A stretch of DNA of 64,000 nucleotides from Acidobacteriota bacterium (lineage in GTDB: Bacteria; Acidobacteriota; Vicinamibacteria; Fen-336), in NCBI GenBank assembly GCA_022340585.1, contig JAJDNS010000044.1:23185-87184 (forward strand). The letters run 5' to 3'. Positions within the stretch are counted from its first letter, which is position 1, and each line of letters begins with the position of its first letter. A program made the translations under genes and the position numbers. This document shows, piece by piece, positions 50,334 through 58,915 of the stretch. The notes under the pieces are model-generated. The model had not been told where the DNA came from. It searched no databases and saw only the letters and a list, made by a program, of their open reading frames with translations.

Positions 50334-51920
50334 GTGAGCTACCGCATCCTCGTTCTCGAAGGTTTGACCGAGCGCGGCCAGGAGATCCTCCGCGCCGAAG
50401 GCTGGACGCTCGACCAGATGAAAGCTCAGCCCCAGGAAGAGCTGCTGAAGCTGGTGCCGCCCTACCACGCCATCCTCGTCCGCAGCGGCAGCAAGATGAC
50501 CCCGGAGGTGATCGACGCCGCGAAGAACCTGAAGGTGATCGGCCGCGCCGGTGTCGGGGTCGACAACATCGACCTCGCCGCCGCCACCCGCCGCGGGGTG
50601 CTCGTGATGAACTCCCCGGGCGGCAACACGATCTCGACGGCCGAGCTGGCGATCGCCCTGATGCTCGCCCTCGCCCGGAACATTCCCCCCGCCGACGCCT
50701 CCATGAAGGGCGAGAACTGGGACCGCAAGAAGTACGCGGGGGTGGAGCTGTACGGCAAGAGGCTCGGCGTGGTCGGCCTCGGTCGCGTCGGTCGTGAGGT
50801 CGCCTCCCGGGCCCGGGCCTTCGGCATGGAGGTCCAGGCCTACGACCCCTTCGTGTCCGCCGCGGTGGCCGAGGAGGCCCACGTCAAGCTCCGCAGCCTC
50901 GAGGAGCTTCTGCAGACATCCGACTACCTCACCCTCCACACCACCCTCACCGACGAGACGCACCACCTCCTGAACAAGGAGACCCTCTCCAAGGTGAAGC
51001 CCGGCGTCCGCATCGTGAACGCCGCCCGCGGTCCGCTCATCGACCCCGACGCCCTCATCGAGGCTCTCGACTCCGGCCGCGTCGCCGGCGCCGGGCTCGA
51101 CGTCCACGCCAAGGAGCCCCCCCAGGACTGGCGTCTGGCCCACCACCCGAAGGTGATCGCCACGCCCCACCTCGGGGCGTCCACCATGGAGGCCCAGCAG
51201 CGGGTGGGAACCGACATCGCCCAGCAGGTCCGGGACTACCTCAAGGGCGGGATCATCCAGCAGGCGGTCAACTTCTACTCGCTGGCCGGCGACCTCTACG
51301 ACAAGGTCCGCCCGGCCATGGACCTCGGTGAGCGCCTGGGGCTCTTCCTCGGTCAGGCCTGCCGTGGCTCCCTGGAGCGCATCGAGCTCGGGGTCTACGG
51401 CGACCTCCGAGAGCTGGACCTCAAGCCGATTCTCTCGGCGTCGGTGAGTGGGATCCTCAAGCCCCACATGGCCGAGGGGGTGACCCTGGTCAACGCCCTC
51501 GACATCGCCCGGGGTCGAGGCGTGGAGATCCTCGAGTCCACGTCGTCCGCCGCCCTCGCGTTCTCCAACCTGGTGGCCCTGCGCCTCAAGACCAGCGAGG
51601 AAGAGCTCTCGGTCGCGGGAACGATCTTCGGCGGCCGCCACATGAGGCTGGTCGACGTGGACGGGGTCGAGGTCGACACCATCCCACAGGGGAACATCCT
51701 CATGGTGCGCAACGACGACACCCCGGGGACGGTGGGCCGGGTCGGGACCTTCCTTGGGGACAAGGGCGTCAACATCGCCCGCATGGGCCTGGGCCGCAAG
51801 CCGGGCAGCGGGCGGGCCATCATGCTGATCGAGGTGGACAGCGAGGTCTCCCAGCAGCTGACCGAGCAGCTGACCAGGCTCCCTGGCATCCGCGAGACCC
51901 GCTTCCTCCGCCTCGGCTGA
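50334..51920 (+). CDS. serA: D-3-phosphoglycerate dehydrogenase
   Basis: This enzyme commits 3-phosphoglycerate to serine synthesis. The 528 residues are the long SerA form: substrate domain, NAD-binding domain (VVGLGRVGREVASRARAFG), an intervening domain and a C-terminal ACT domain (NILMVRNDDTPGTVGRVGTFLGDKGVN) that may bind serine as inhibitor. GRAGVGVDNID, NAARG and TPHLGAST mark the active site. The start is GTG 50334 after a weak GAGAGG. A tiny ORF overlaps its stop. Confidence 0.96.
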   Translation: MSYRILVLEGLTERGQEILRAEGWTLDQMKAQPQEELLKLVPPYHAILVRSGSKMTPEVIDAAKNLKVIGRAGVGVDNIDLAAATRRGVLVMNSPGGNTISTAELAIALMLALARNIPPADASMKGENWDRKKYAGVELYGKRLGVVGLGRVGREVASRARAFGMEVQAYDPFVSAAVAEEAHVKLRSLEELLQTSDYLTLHTTLTDETHHLLNKETLSKVKPGVRIVNAARGPLIDPDALIEALDSGRVAGAGLDVHAKEPPQDWRLAHHPKVIATPHLGASTMEAQQRVGTDIAQQVRDYLKGGIIQQAVNFYSLAGDLYDKVRPAMDLGERLGLFLGQACRGSLERIELGVYGDLRELDLKPILSASVSGILKPHMAEGVTLVNALDIARGRGVEILESTSSAALAFSNLVALRLKTSEEELSVAGTIFGGRHMRLVDVDGVEVDTIPQGNILMVRNDDTPGTVGRVGTFLGDKGVNIARMGLGRKPGSGRAIMLIEVDSEVSQQLTEQLTRLPGIRETRFLRLG

Positions 51921-51997
51921 TGCGCGCGGCGGCAGTCAAGGAGCTCGTCGACATCCTCAAGCTGGCTCGGACGCTTGCGGCGCGGGCCGAGTCGTAG
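51920..51997 (+). CDS. Possible 25-residue peptide coupled to serA
   Basis: An ATG overlapping the serA stop (TGATG) opens a 25-residue frame that could form an amphipathic Ala-rich helix (residues include KELVDILKLARTLAARAES). The overlap mirrors that used between real genes in this genome, but the length is so short that chance is quite possible. No homolog is known to me. Confidence 0.25.
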   Translation: MRAAAVKELVDILKLARTLAARAES

Positions 51998-52103
51998 TAC
52001 GTACGGTGGATCATCTCCGTCCAGTGTGAGAGGAGCCGGTCTTCGGGGTCGCCGCGACGTCCCCGGAGCCGCCCCGGCTCAGTCGCTTCGAGGGAGGAAG
52101 CCC

Positions 52104-53666
52104 GTGATCCATCGCAGCCCCCTGCCGGACGTCACCGTGCCGGACCAGACCCTCACCGAGTACGTCCTGGCCGGGGCCGAGACCCGCGCGGGCAAGAGCG
52201 CCATCGTCGACGGAATGAGTGGACTCAACCTCACCTACGGGGCCCTGCCCGGCCTGGTCCGTCGCGCGGCCAGGGGGCTGTCGCTCAGGGGCTTCGGCAA
52301 GGGCGACGTCTTCGCGCTGTACTGTCCCAACGTTCCCGAGTACGCGGTGGCGTTTCACGGGGTGGCCAGCCGGGGCGGGATCAACACCACCATCAATCCC
52401 CTCTACACCCCGGAGGAGCTGAGGCGTCAGCTGAACGACGCGGGGGCGAAGCTCCTCCTCACCGTCCCGCCCTTTCTCGAGAGCGTGCAGGAGGGCGTAC
52501 GGGACACCGGTGTCGAGGAGGTCTTCGTCCTCGGGGAGGGTGAGGACGCGACCCCGTTTGCCGCCCTCCTGGACAACGACGGCGACCCGCCGGACGTCGA
52601 GATCGACCCCGCCACCGACCTCGTCGCCCTCCCGTACTCGAGCGGCACGACCGGCCTCCAGAAGGGGGTCATGCTCACGCACCGCAACCTCGTGGCGAAC
52701 ATCGAGCAAAGCCGCGCCGGGCTCGGAGGGCTCCGCGAGTCCGACGTGATCATGGGTGTCCTGCCGTTCTTCCACATCTACGGGATGGTCGTGGTCATGA
52801 GCCTGACCCTGCGGGTGGGGTCCACGGTCGTCTCGATGCCGCGCTTCGACCTCCCGCAGTTTCTCGGCCTCGTGCAGGAGCACCGGGCCACGGGGGCGTA
52901 CCTCGTGCCGCCCATCGTCCTCGCCCTGGCCAAGCACCCGGTGGTGGACGACTACGACCTCTCGTCCCTGCGCTGGATCATGTCGGGCGCTGCCCCCCTC
53001 GGCAAGGACGTGGCCACCGCGGCCAGCGACCGCCTGGGATGCCTGGTGGTCCAGGGCTACGGGCTCACCGAGACGAGCCCGGTGTCCCACGTGAGCTCCC
53101 TGAAGGCCGGGGGGAGCAAGCCGGGATCGGTCGGCCCCCCGGTCCCGAACACCGAATGCCGGATCGTGGACGTCGCCTCGGGAGAGGACGCCCCTCCCGG
53201 CGGGGAAGGGGAGATCTGGATTCGCGGGCCCCAGGTCATGCAGGGCTACCTGAACAAGCCCGACGCGACGAAGGCCTGCCTCGATGAGGAGGGCTGGCTC
53301 CACACCGGCGACATCGGCTGCGCCGACGCCGACGGCTACTTCTCCATCGTCGACCGGCTGAAGGAGCTCATCAAGTACAAGGCCCACCAGGTGGCTCCCG
53401 CCGAGCTCGAGGCGCTGCTGCTCACGCACCCCAAGATTGCCGACGTGGCCGTCGTCCCGAAGGCGGACGACGAGGCCGGCGAGATCCCCAAGGCGTTCGT
53501 GGTGCTCCGCGAGGAGCTTTCGGACGAGGACGTCATCGAGTTCGTCGCCGGGCGCGTCGCCCCCCACAAGAAGGTCCGGGCGGTGGAGTTCGTCGACCGG
53601 ATCCCGAAGTCCCCCTCGGGAAAGATCCTCCGCCGCGTCCTCGTGGAGTACGAGCGGCAGAGCTAG
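52104..53666 (+). CDS. AMP-forming acyl-CoA ligase (4-coumarate/fatty-acid CoA ligase type)
   Basis: This 520-residue ANL-superfamily enzyme activates an acid with ATP and loads CoA. The P-loop reads SSGTTGLQKGVML (Gln for the usual Pro), the A5-like motif is QGYGLTETSP, then GWLHTGDIG and the catalytic Lys near the end in PKSPSGKILRR. The start is GTG 52104 with GGAGG 6 nt upstream. Long-chain or aromatic acids are the likely class, but a precise substrate cannot be named. A strong hairpin follows the stop. Confidence 0.92.
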   Translation: MIHRSPLPDVTVPDQTLTEYVLAGAETRAGKSAIVDGMSGLNLTYGALPGLVRRAARGLSLRGFGKGDVFALYCPNVPEYAVAFHGVASRGGINTTINPLYTPEELRRQLNDAGAKLLLTVPPFLESVQEGVRDTGVEEVFVLGEGEDATPFAALLDNDGDPPDVEIDPATDLVALPYSSGTTGLQKGVMLTHRNLVANIEQSRAGLGGLRESDVIMGVLPFFHIYGMVVVMSLTLRVGSTVVSMPRFDLPQFLGLVQEHRATGAYLVPPIVLALAKHPVVDDYDLSSLRWIMSGAAPLGKDVATAASDRLGCLVVQGYGLTETSPVSHVSSLKAGGSKPGSVGPPVPNTECRIVDVASGEDAPPGGEGEIWIRGPQVMQGYLNKPDATKACLDEEGWLHTGDIGCADADGYFSIVDRLKELIKYKAHQVAPAELEALLLTHPKIADVAVVPKADDEAGEIPKAFVVLREELSDEDVIEFVAGRVAPHKKVRAVEFVDRIPKSPSGKILRRVLVEYERQS

Positions 53667-53693
53667 CGCGCCCGGGGGCAGGTCCCGCCGACC

Positions 53694-53720
53694 CTGCCGG
53701 CGGTGGACGGCCGCCGGCAG
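53694..53720 (+). terminator. Hairpin terminator after the acyl-CoA ligase gene
   Basis: A 10-bp GC-rich stem CTGCCGGCGG/CCGCCGGCAG with a 7-nt loop is followed by TTCGGGTTACATT. The stem is strong and the T-tract weak. Confidence 0.6.
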
Positions 53721-53805
53721 TTCGGGTTACATTCTCGGCTTGTCGGCCGGGCCGGAAGCACCGGGCGGAGGGGACGGGCCATCTTCCACGGACGGAGGCG
53801 GGTTG

Positions 53806-55344
53806 GTGGAGATCAAGCACGCAACGATCATCCAGGTGCCGAGCGTACACATCGCCACGGGCACCACTCAGATCACCATTCCGCCCATCGGGCCGGCCTA
53901 CGTGGCCGCGGCGATGATCCACGCCGGATGCACGGTCGACGTCATCGACGGCGTCGGTGAGTGGATCGACCAGTACCGCGACGTGGACCTCGCCGGCGGC
54001 AGGTACTACGTCCACGGCGGGACCGTCGATCAGATCGTCGGGCGGATCTCTCCCCGCACCGAGCTCATCGGTCTGAGCTGCATGTTCAGCCACGGCTGGC
54101 CGATGTCGCGTCTCCTGATCAAGAGGATCCGTGAGAGCTTCCCCGATCACCTGATCGTCCTGGGGGGAGAGCACTGCTCGGCGCTTCCCGAACGTTGCCT
54201 GGAGGAGACGGGCGCGGACGTCGTGGTCAGCGGTGAAGGCGAGAGCACGGTCGTGGACCTCATCGACGCCCTCCGTACGGGTCGTGACCTGGAATCCGTG
54301 TCCGGGCTCGTGTTTCGCAAGGAGGGCGGGTTCGAGTCCACCGTGGCCAGGCCGAGAATCCGCGGACTCGACGAGATACCTCGCCCCGCGTGGCATCTCG
54401 TCCCCGTCAAGTCCTACATTCGCCTCGGCAAGTATCACGGCCCGACCCAGGGCACGCCGATGCCGATCCTGGGGACACGTGGCTGCCCCTACCAGTGCAC
54501 CTTCTGCTCCTCACCGCAGATGTGGACGACTCGCTGGATGGCACGGGATCCCGTCGATGTCGCCGACGAGATGCAGGTCTATCGAGACGAGTACGGCGCG
54601 AACGACTTCCATTTCGAAGACCTGACGATGGTCGTTCGCCGGGACTGGATCCTGGAGTTCTGCGACGAGATCGAGCGACGGGGCTGGACGGACATCACGC
54701 TGCAGCTGCCCAGCGGCACCCGTTCCGAGGCCATCGACTTCGAGGTTGCCCAGCGACTCAAGTCGGTGGGCTGCTCCATCCTGACCTACGCGCCCGAGAG
54801 CGGTTCCCCGGCGGTCCTGAAGCGAATCAAGAAGAAGGTCAACCTCACACGGATGATCGAATCGATTCGTGACGCCCGGCGCGCCGGGGTGAAGGTCGAG
54901 TGCTTCATGATCATCGGCTTCCCAGACGAGACCCTGAGCGAGATGGCGAAGACCTTCTGGTTCGTCACGCGTCTGGCGTGGGTCGGCGTGGAAGCGGTCG
55001 GAGTGGGCACCTACATGCCGATCCCGGGAACCGAGATATCGGAGAAGCTGCAGCAGGAGGGCCGCCTCGAGTACGACGACTCGATCTTCCTCAGCATGCT
55101 CCTGTCCAACGACATCTGGCACTCGAGATCGTGGAACCCGAAGTTCTCGGATCGCACGCTGGCGGGCCTCCGTTTCCTGGCCCACGCGTGGTTCTTCGGG
55201 CTGTCGTTCGCCATCCGCCCGTGGCGGCTGGCCCGAACGCTGCGAAACCTCTTCACCGGCACCCAGCAGACGAAGTTCGACAAGGTCGTGCGCGAGGTGT
55301 TTCTCCAGCGCTGGCTACTGACGAGGTCGGACGACGCGTCCTAG
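53806..55344 (+). CDS. B12-binding-domain radical SAM protein
   Basis: This 512-residue protein has an N-terminal cobalamin-binding-like domain (about 1-165; IPPIGPAYVAAAMIHAGC, LIGLSCMFSHGW, LIVLGGEHCSALPE). A radical SAM domain follows, with the cluster motif GTRGCPYQCTFCSSP (C-x3-C-x2-C), then YAPESGSP and FMIIGFPDETL. It resembles the BchE/HpnJ-like methyltransferase and cyclase group; the substrate is unknown. The start GTG 53806 is chosen over TTG 53803 because GGAGG is 7 nt away. The codon use seems less GC-rich than its neighbours, and a palindromic repeat lies just downstream, which may hint at transfer. Confidence 0.88.
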   Translation: MEIKHATIIQVPSVHIATGTTQITIPPIGPAYVAAAMIHAGCTVDVIDGVGEWIDQYRDVDLAGGRYYVHGGTVDQIVGRISPRTELIGLSCMFSHGWPMSRLLIKRIRESFPDHLIVLGGEHCSALPERCLEETGADVVVSGEGESTVVDLIDALRTGRDLESVSGLVFRKEGGFESTVARPRIRGLDEIPRPAWHLVPVKSYIRLGKYHGPTQGTPMPILGTRGCPYQCTFCSSPQMWTTRWMARDPVDVADEMQVYRDEYGANDFHFEDLTMVVRRDWILEFCDEIERRGWTDITLQLPSGTRSEAIDFEVAQRLKSVGCSILTYAPESGSPAVLKRIKKKVNLTRMIESIRDARRAGVKVECFMIIGFPDETLSEMAKTFWFVTRLAWVGVEAVGVGTYMPIPGTEISEKLQQEGRLEYDDSIFLSMLLSNDIWHSRSWNPKFSDRTLAGLRFLAHAWFFGLSFAIRPWRLARTLRNLFTGTQQTKFDKVVREVFLQRWLLTRSDDAS

Positions 55345-55385
55345 CGCCGGTCTGGCCGCGTGGGGCTGTACGAGGGACCTGCCTG

Positions 55386-55423
55386 CCAGGGACACGATCA
55401 CCACGGCGGGATCGTGTCCTGGG
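55386..55423. repeat. Palindromic repeat, AGGACACGATCCCGCC family, copy 2
   Basis: GGACACGAT and ATCGTGTCC arms (about 9 bp perfect) flank a CCACGGCGGG-like core. On the opposite strand it matches 39535-39576 with about 4 mismatches in 36. It lies between the radical SAM gene and the convergent sdhB gene. Confidence 0.8.
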
Positions 55424-55467
55424 CCGAGGCGGCCGGCCCCTGGCCGGTGCGGTCCCCGGAACGATCC

Positions 55468-56235
55468 TCAGGGCTTGAGCAGGCTCGCCTTCAGGTAGTC
55501 CCGGTTCATCCGGGCGATGACGTCGATCTTGATGCCCTTGGGGCAGACGGCCTCGCACTCCCCGTGGTTCGTGCAGTTGCCGAAGCCCTCGGCATCCATG
55601 GCCGCGACCATCTTTCGAACCCGGATCTGCCGCTCCGCCTGACCCTGGGGGAGGAGGGACAACTGCGCCACCTTGGCCCCGGTGAAGAGCATGGCCGAGG
55701 CGTTGGGGCAGGCGGCCACGCAGGCCCCGCAGCCGATGCAGGCGGCGGCGTCCATGGCCAGGTCGGCGTTGCGCTTGGGGATGGGGATGGCGTTGCCGTC
55801 GGGGGCGCTGCCGGTGGGGATGGAGACGAATCCCCCGGCCTGGATGATCCGGTCGAAGGCGCTGCGGTCGACGATCAGGTCTTTGATCACCGGGAATGCC
55901 TTCGCTCGCCAGGGCTCGATGGTGAGCGTCTCCCCGTCGGCGAAGGTCCGCATGTGGAGCTGGCAGGCGGTGGTGAGGGGCCGGGGCCCGTGGGGGCCGC
56001 CGTTCACCACGATGCTGCACGTGCCACAGATGCCCTCGCGGCAGTCGTGGTCGAAGGCGATGGGGTCCTCGCCCTTGCGGATGAGGTCCTCGTTGACCAC
56101 GTCCAGCAGCTCGAGGAAGGACATGTCGGGGCTGACGTTCGGTGCCTCGTAGGTCACGAACCGGCCGGCGTCCGAGGCGTTTCTCTGCCGCCAGACCTTC
56201 AGGGTGAGCTTCATCGTCTTGCCGTTACCACTCAC
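55468..56235 (-). CDS. sdhB: Succinate dehydrogenase/fumarate reductase iron-sulfur subunit
   Basis: SdhB carries the three Fe-S clusters of complex II. The plant-type [2Fe-2S] ligands are in [16 protein letters not shown] with a later C, the [4Fe-4S] in [13 protein letters not shown] and the [3Fe-4S]-type in [14 protein letters not shown]. The start is taken as GTG 56235, since GGAG lies 6 nt upstream and it overlaps the sdhA stop by GTGA. The ATG at 56214 ([10 protein letters not shown]) is the alternative. The gene order is sdhC-A-B. Confidence 0.94.
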   Translation of the reverse strand: MSGNGKTMKLTLKVWRQRNASDAGRFVTYEAPNVSPDMSFLELLDVVNEDLIRKGEDPIAFDHDCREGICGTCSIVVNGGPHGPRPLTTACQLHMRTFADGETLTIEPWRAKAFPVIKDLIVDRSAFDRIIQAGGFVSIPTGSAPDGNAIPIPKRNADLAMDAAACIGCGACVAACPNASAMLFTGAKVAQLSLLPQGQAERQIRVRKMVAAMDAEGFGNCTNHGECEAVCPKGIKIDVIARMNRDYLKASLLKP

Positions 56236-58145
56236 TTGTAGCTCCGCGTCTGAAGGGGAACGTACTCGAACTCCAGGGGCTCGACGTTCCGGATGGGTTT
56301 TCGTCCTTCTCCCGCATGCTCCCAGGCCGCCACGTGGGCGTACTGCTCGTCGTTGCGCACGGCCTCGCCCTCCTCGGTCTGGTACTCCTCCCGGAAGTGG
56401 GCGCCGCAGGACTCCTCGCGCTCGAGGGCATCGAGGCACATCAGCTCGCCGAGCTCGAGGAAGTCGGCCACGCGGCCGGCCATCTCCAGCGACTGGTTGA
56501 GGTCGTCGGCGCTGCCGGGCACGGTGACGTTCTGCCAGAACTCCTCGCGCAGGGCGGGGATCTTCTGGAGGGCCTCCTCGAGACCCGCCCGGTTGCGGCC
56601 CATGCCGCAGTGCTCCCACATTATCCGGCCGAGCTCGCGGTGGAACTCGGTGACCGTCCTCTTGCCCTTGATCGAGAGCAGCGTCTTCGTCCGCTCCTCG
56701 ACCGCGGCCACCGCGGCCCGGGCCTCGGGGTGGTCCTCTTCGACCTTCTCGAGCTTGTGCCCGGCGAGGTAGTTGCCGATGGTGTAGGGGATCACGAAGT
56801 ACCCGTCGGCGAGGCCCTGCATGAGGGCCGAGGCCCCGAGGCGGTTGGCGCCGTGGTCGGAGAAGTTCGCCTCCCCGATCACGTGCAGGCCCGGGATGGT
56901 GCTCATGAGGTTGTAGTCCACCCAGAGCCCGCCCATGGTGTAGTGGCTGGCGGGGTAGATCCGCATGGGCACCTTGTAGGGATCCTCGTCGGTGATCCGC
57001 TCGTACATCTCGAAGAGGTTGCCGTACTTCTCGCGGATGGCGTCCTCGCCCAGGCGTCCGATGGCGTCGGCGAAGTCGAGGTAGACCCCACGCTTGCCCG
57101 GGCCCACTCCGCGCCCCTCGTCGCAGACCCGCTTGGCCGCTCGCGAGGAGACGTCGCGGGGGGCGAGGTTGCCGAAGGTCGGGTAGATGCGCTCGAGGTA
57201 GTAGTCCCGATCCTCCTCGGGGATCTGGCCCGGGGCCCGGGTCTCGTCCGCGCTCCTGGGGACCCAGATCCGGCCATCGTTGCGGAGCGACTCGCTCATG
57301 AGGGTGAGCTTGCTCTGGTAGTCCCCATGGACCGGGATGCAGGTGGGGTGGATCTGGGTGAAGCAGGGGTTGGCGAAGGCCGCGCCCTTCTTGTACGCCC
57401 GCCAGGCCGCGCTCCCGTTGCAGCCCTTGGCGTAGGTGGCCAGGTAGAACACGTTCCCGTATCCACCGGTGCCCAGGACCACCGCGTCCGCGAAGTGGGT
57501 CTCGAGCTTGCCGGTGACCATGTCGCGGACGACGATGCCCCGGGCCCGGCCGTCGACGACGATGAGCTCCATCATCTCGTGGCGGGGGAACATGGCCACC
57601 TTGCCCAGGCCCACCTGGCGCATGAGCGCCTGGTAGGCGCCGAGGAGGAGCTGCTGGCCGGTCTGGCCGCGGGCGTAGAACGTGCGGGAGACGAGCGCCC
57701 CCCCGAAGGAGCGGTTGTCCAGGCCACCGCCGTACTCGCGGGCAAAGGGCACGCCCTGGGCCACGCACTGGTCGATGATGCCGTTCGACACCTCGGCCAG
57801 CCGGTAGACGTTGGCCTCGCGGGCCCGGAAGTCACCACCCTTGACGGTGTCGAAGAACAGCCGGAACACGCTGTCGCCGTCGTTGTGATAGTTCTTCGCG
57901 GCGTTGATGCCGCCCTGGGCGGCGATGGAGTGGGCGCGGCGGGCGCTGTCCTGGTAGCAGAAGACCTTCACGTCGTAGCCGAGCTCGGCCATGGAGGCCG
58001 CCCCCGCTCCGCCCGCGAGGCCGCTGCCCACCACGATCACGCTGTACTTGCGCTTGTTCGCCGGGTTCACCAGCTTCATGTCGAAGCGGTGCTTCTCCCA
58101 CTTCTTGTCGATGGGTCCCGAGGGGATGTTGGCATTGAGTTCCAT
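56232..58145 (-). CDS. sdhA: Succinate dehydrogenase/fumarate reductase flavoprotein subunit
   Basis: SdhA oxidises succinate to fumarate with covalently bound FAD. The FAD motif [19 protein letters not shown] starts about residue 36, and the FAD-linking histidine is in [16 protein letters not shown]. The 637-residue length and sequence (for example [13 protein letters not shown] near the C-terminus) match the b558-type family also found in Bacteroidota, Chlorobi and Bdellovibrio relatives. Whether it acts as Sdh or Frd cannot be read from sequence; sucCD nearby favours the TCA cycle. Confidence 0.95.
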   Translation of the reverse strand: MELNANIPSGPIDKKWEKHRFDMKLVNPANKRKYSVIVVGSGLAGGAGAASMAELGYDVKVFCYQDSARRAHSIAAQGGINAAKNYHNDGDSVFRLFFDTVKGGDFRAREANVYRLAEVSNGIIDQCVAQGVPFAREYGGGLDNRSFGGALVSRTFYARGQTGQQLLLGAYQALMRQVGLGKVAMFPRHEMMELIVVDGRARGIVVRDMVTGKLETHFADAVVLGTGGYGNVFYLATYAKGCNGSAAWRAYKKGAAFANPCFTQIHPTCIPVHGDYQSKLTLMSESLRNDGRIWVPRSADETRAPGQIPEEDRDYYLERIYPTFGNLAPRDVSSRAAKRVCDEGRGVGPGKRGVYLDFADAIGRLGEDAIREKYGNLFEMYERITDEDPYKVPMRIYPASHYTMGGLWVDYNLMSTIPGLHVIGEANFSDHGANRLGASALMQGLADGYFVIPYTIGNYLAGHKLEKVEEDHPEARAAVAAVEERTKTLLSIKGKRTVTEFHRELGRIMWEHCGMGRNRAGLEEALQKIPALREEFWQNVTVPGSADDLNQSLEMAGRVADFLELGELMCLDALEREESCGAHFREEYQTEEGEAVRNDEQYAHVAAWEHAGEGRKPIRNVEPLEFEYVPLQTRSYK

Positions 58146-58157
58146 GGTGCGCTCCCC

Positions 58158-58823
58158 CTACAGGTGAACTGCCCCGGTGAGAACGGCCACCGGGATCGAG
58201 ATGTTGCCGACCACGACGATGCCGGCGACGACCCCGGCGATCACGCGTCGCCAGGGATTCCAGTGCTCGTGGCTGAGGCCGAGGGTCTGCAGCATGCTCC
58301 AGATCCCGTGGTACATGTGCAGCCCGAGAGCGAGCATGGCGAGGATGTAGAACGCCGAGGCGAAGGGGTTCTGGAACCCGATCACGACGTTGTGGTACAC
58401 GTCGCTCGCGACGAAATCGGGGTGGGCGCTGCCCAGGGTGAGGTGGGCGAGGTGGTAGACGATGAAGGCGGCGAGGATGGGACCGCTCCACACCATCGTC
58501 CGGGAGGCGTAGGTCGACTCGCGGGCCTGCCACTGGCGGTACCCGGTGGGGCGGGCCGCCCAGTTGCCGAGGGTGAGGCTCGTGGCGGCCCAGATGTGGA
58601 GACCCACCGCGAGCAGCACCCCCGCCCGGGCGAGCCAGATGCCCTGCCCGTGGAGGAAGTGGCGGAGGAACTCCGCGTACCCGTTCAGGGCGTCCGCGCC
58701 CAGGTAGATCTGAAGGTTCCCGATCATGTGGCCGACGACGAAGCCGAGCAGGACGAGCCCGGTCGCGGCCATGACTACCTTCTTGCCGATCGAGGAGCCG
58801 AAGAAGGTCGCTTCGCGCTGCAT
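58158..58823 (-). CDS. sdhC: Succinate dehydrogenase cytochrome b558 subunit
   Basis: This 221-residue membrane anchor has five helices and several histidines for two b haems, and belongs to the single-anchor b558 (type B) group, so no SdhD is expected. Conserved pieces are SSIGKKVVMAATGLVLLGFVVGHMIGNL, VYHLAHLTLGS and GLHMYHGIWSMLQTLG. The start is ATG 58823 with GGAG 5-6 nt upstream. It leads the sdhCAB operon. Confidence 0.94.
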   Translation of the reverse strand: MQREATFFGSSIGKKVVMAATGLVLLGFVVGHMIGNLQIYLGADALNGYAEFLRHFLHGQGIWLARAGVLLAVGLHIWAATSLTLGNWAARPTGYRQWQARESTYASRTMVWSGPILAAFIVYHLAHLTLGSAHPDFVASDVYHNVVIGFQNPFASAFYILAMLALGLHMYHGIWSMLQTLGLSHEHWNPWRRVIAGVVAGIVVVGNISIPVAVLTGAVHL

Positions 58824-58841
58824 CTGTTCTCCAGGGAAGGC

Positions 58842-58911
58842 CCATGCAAGCGGTTGCATGGTCGAGGATTTCACGGCCCGGATTCTAGTCCTGCCGCCCG
58901 GCAGGCCGCAA
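58842..58911 (-). promoter_or_regulatory. sdhC promoter with a palindromic operator-like site in the leader
   Basis: On the minus strand TTGCGG (58911-58906), 18 bp, TAGAAT (58887-58882) predict a start near 58875. Downstream, a perfect CCATGCAA-4 nt-TTGCATGG palindrome (58842-58861) lies in the leader, about 20 nt before the ATG. It may bind a repressor or form an mRNA hairpin. Confidence 0.5.
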
Positions 58912-58915
58912 TGGA

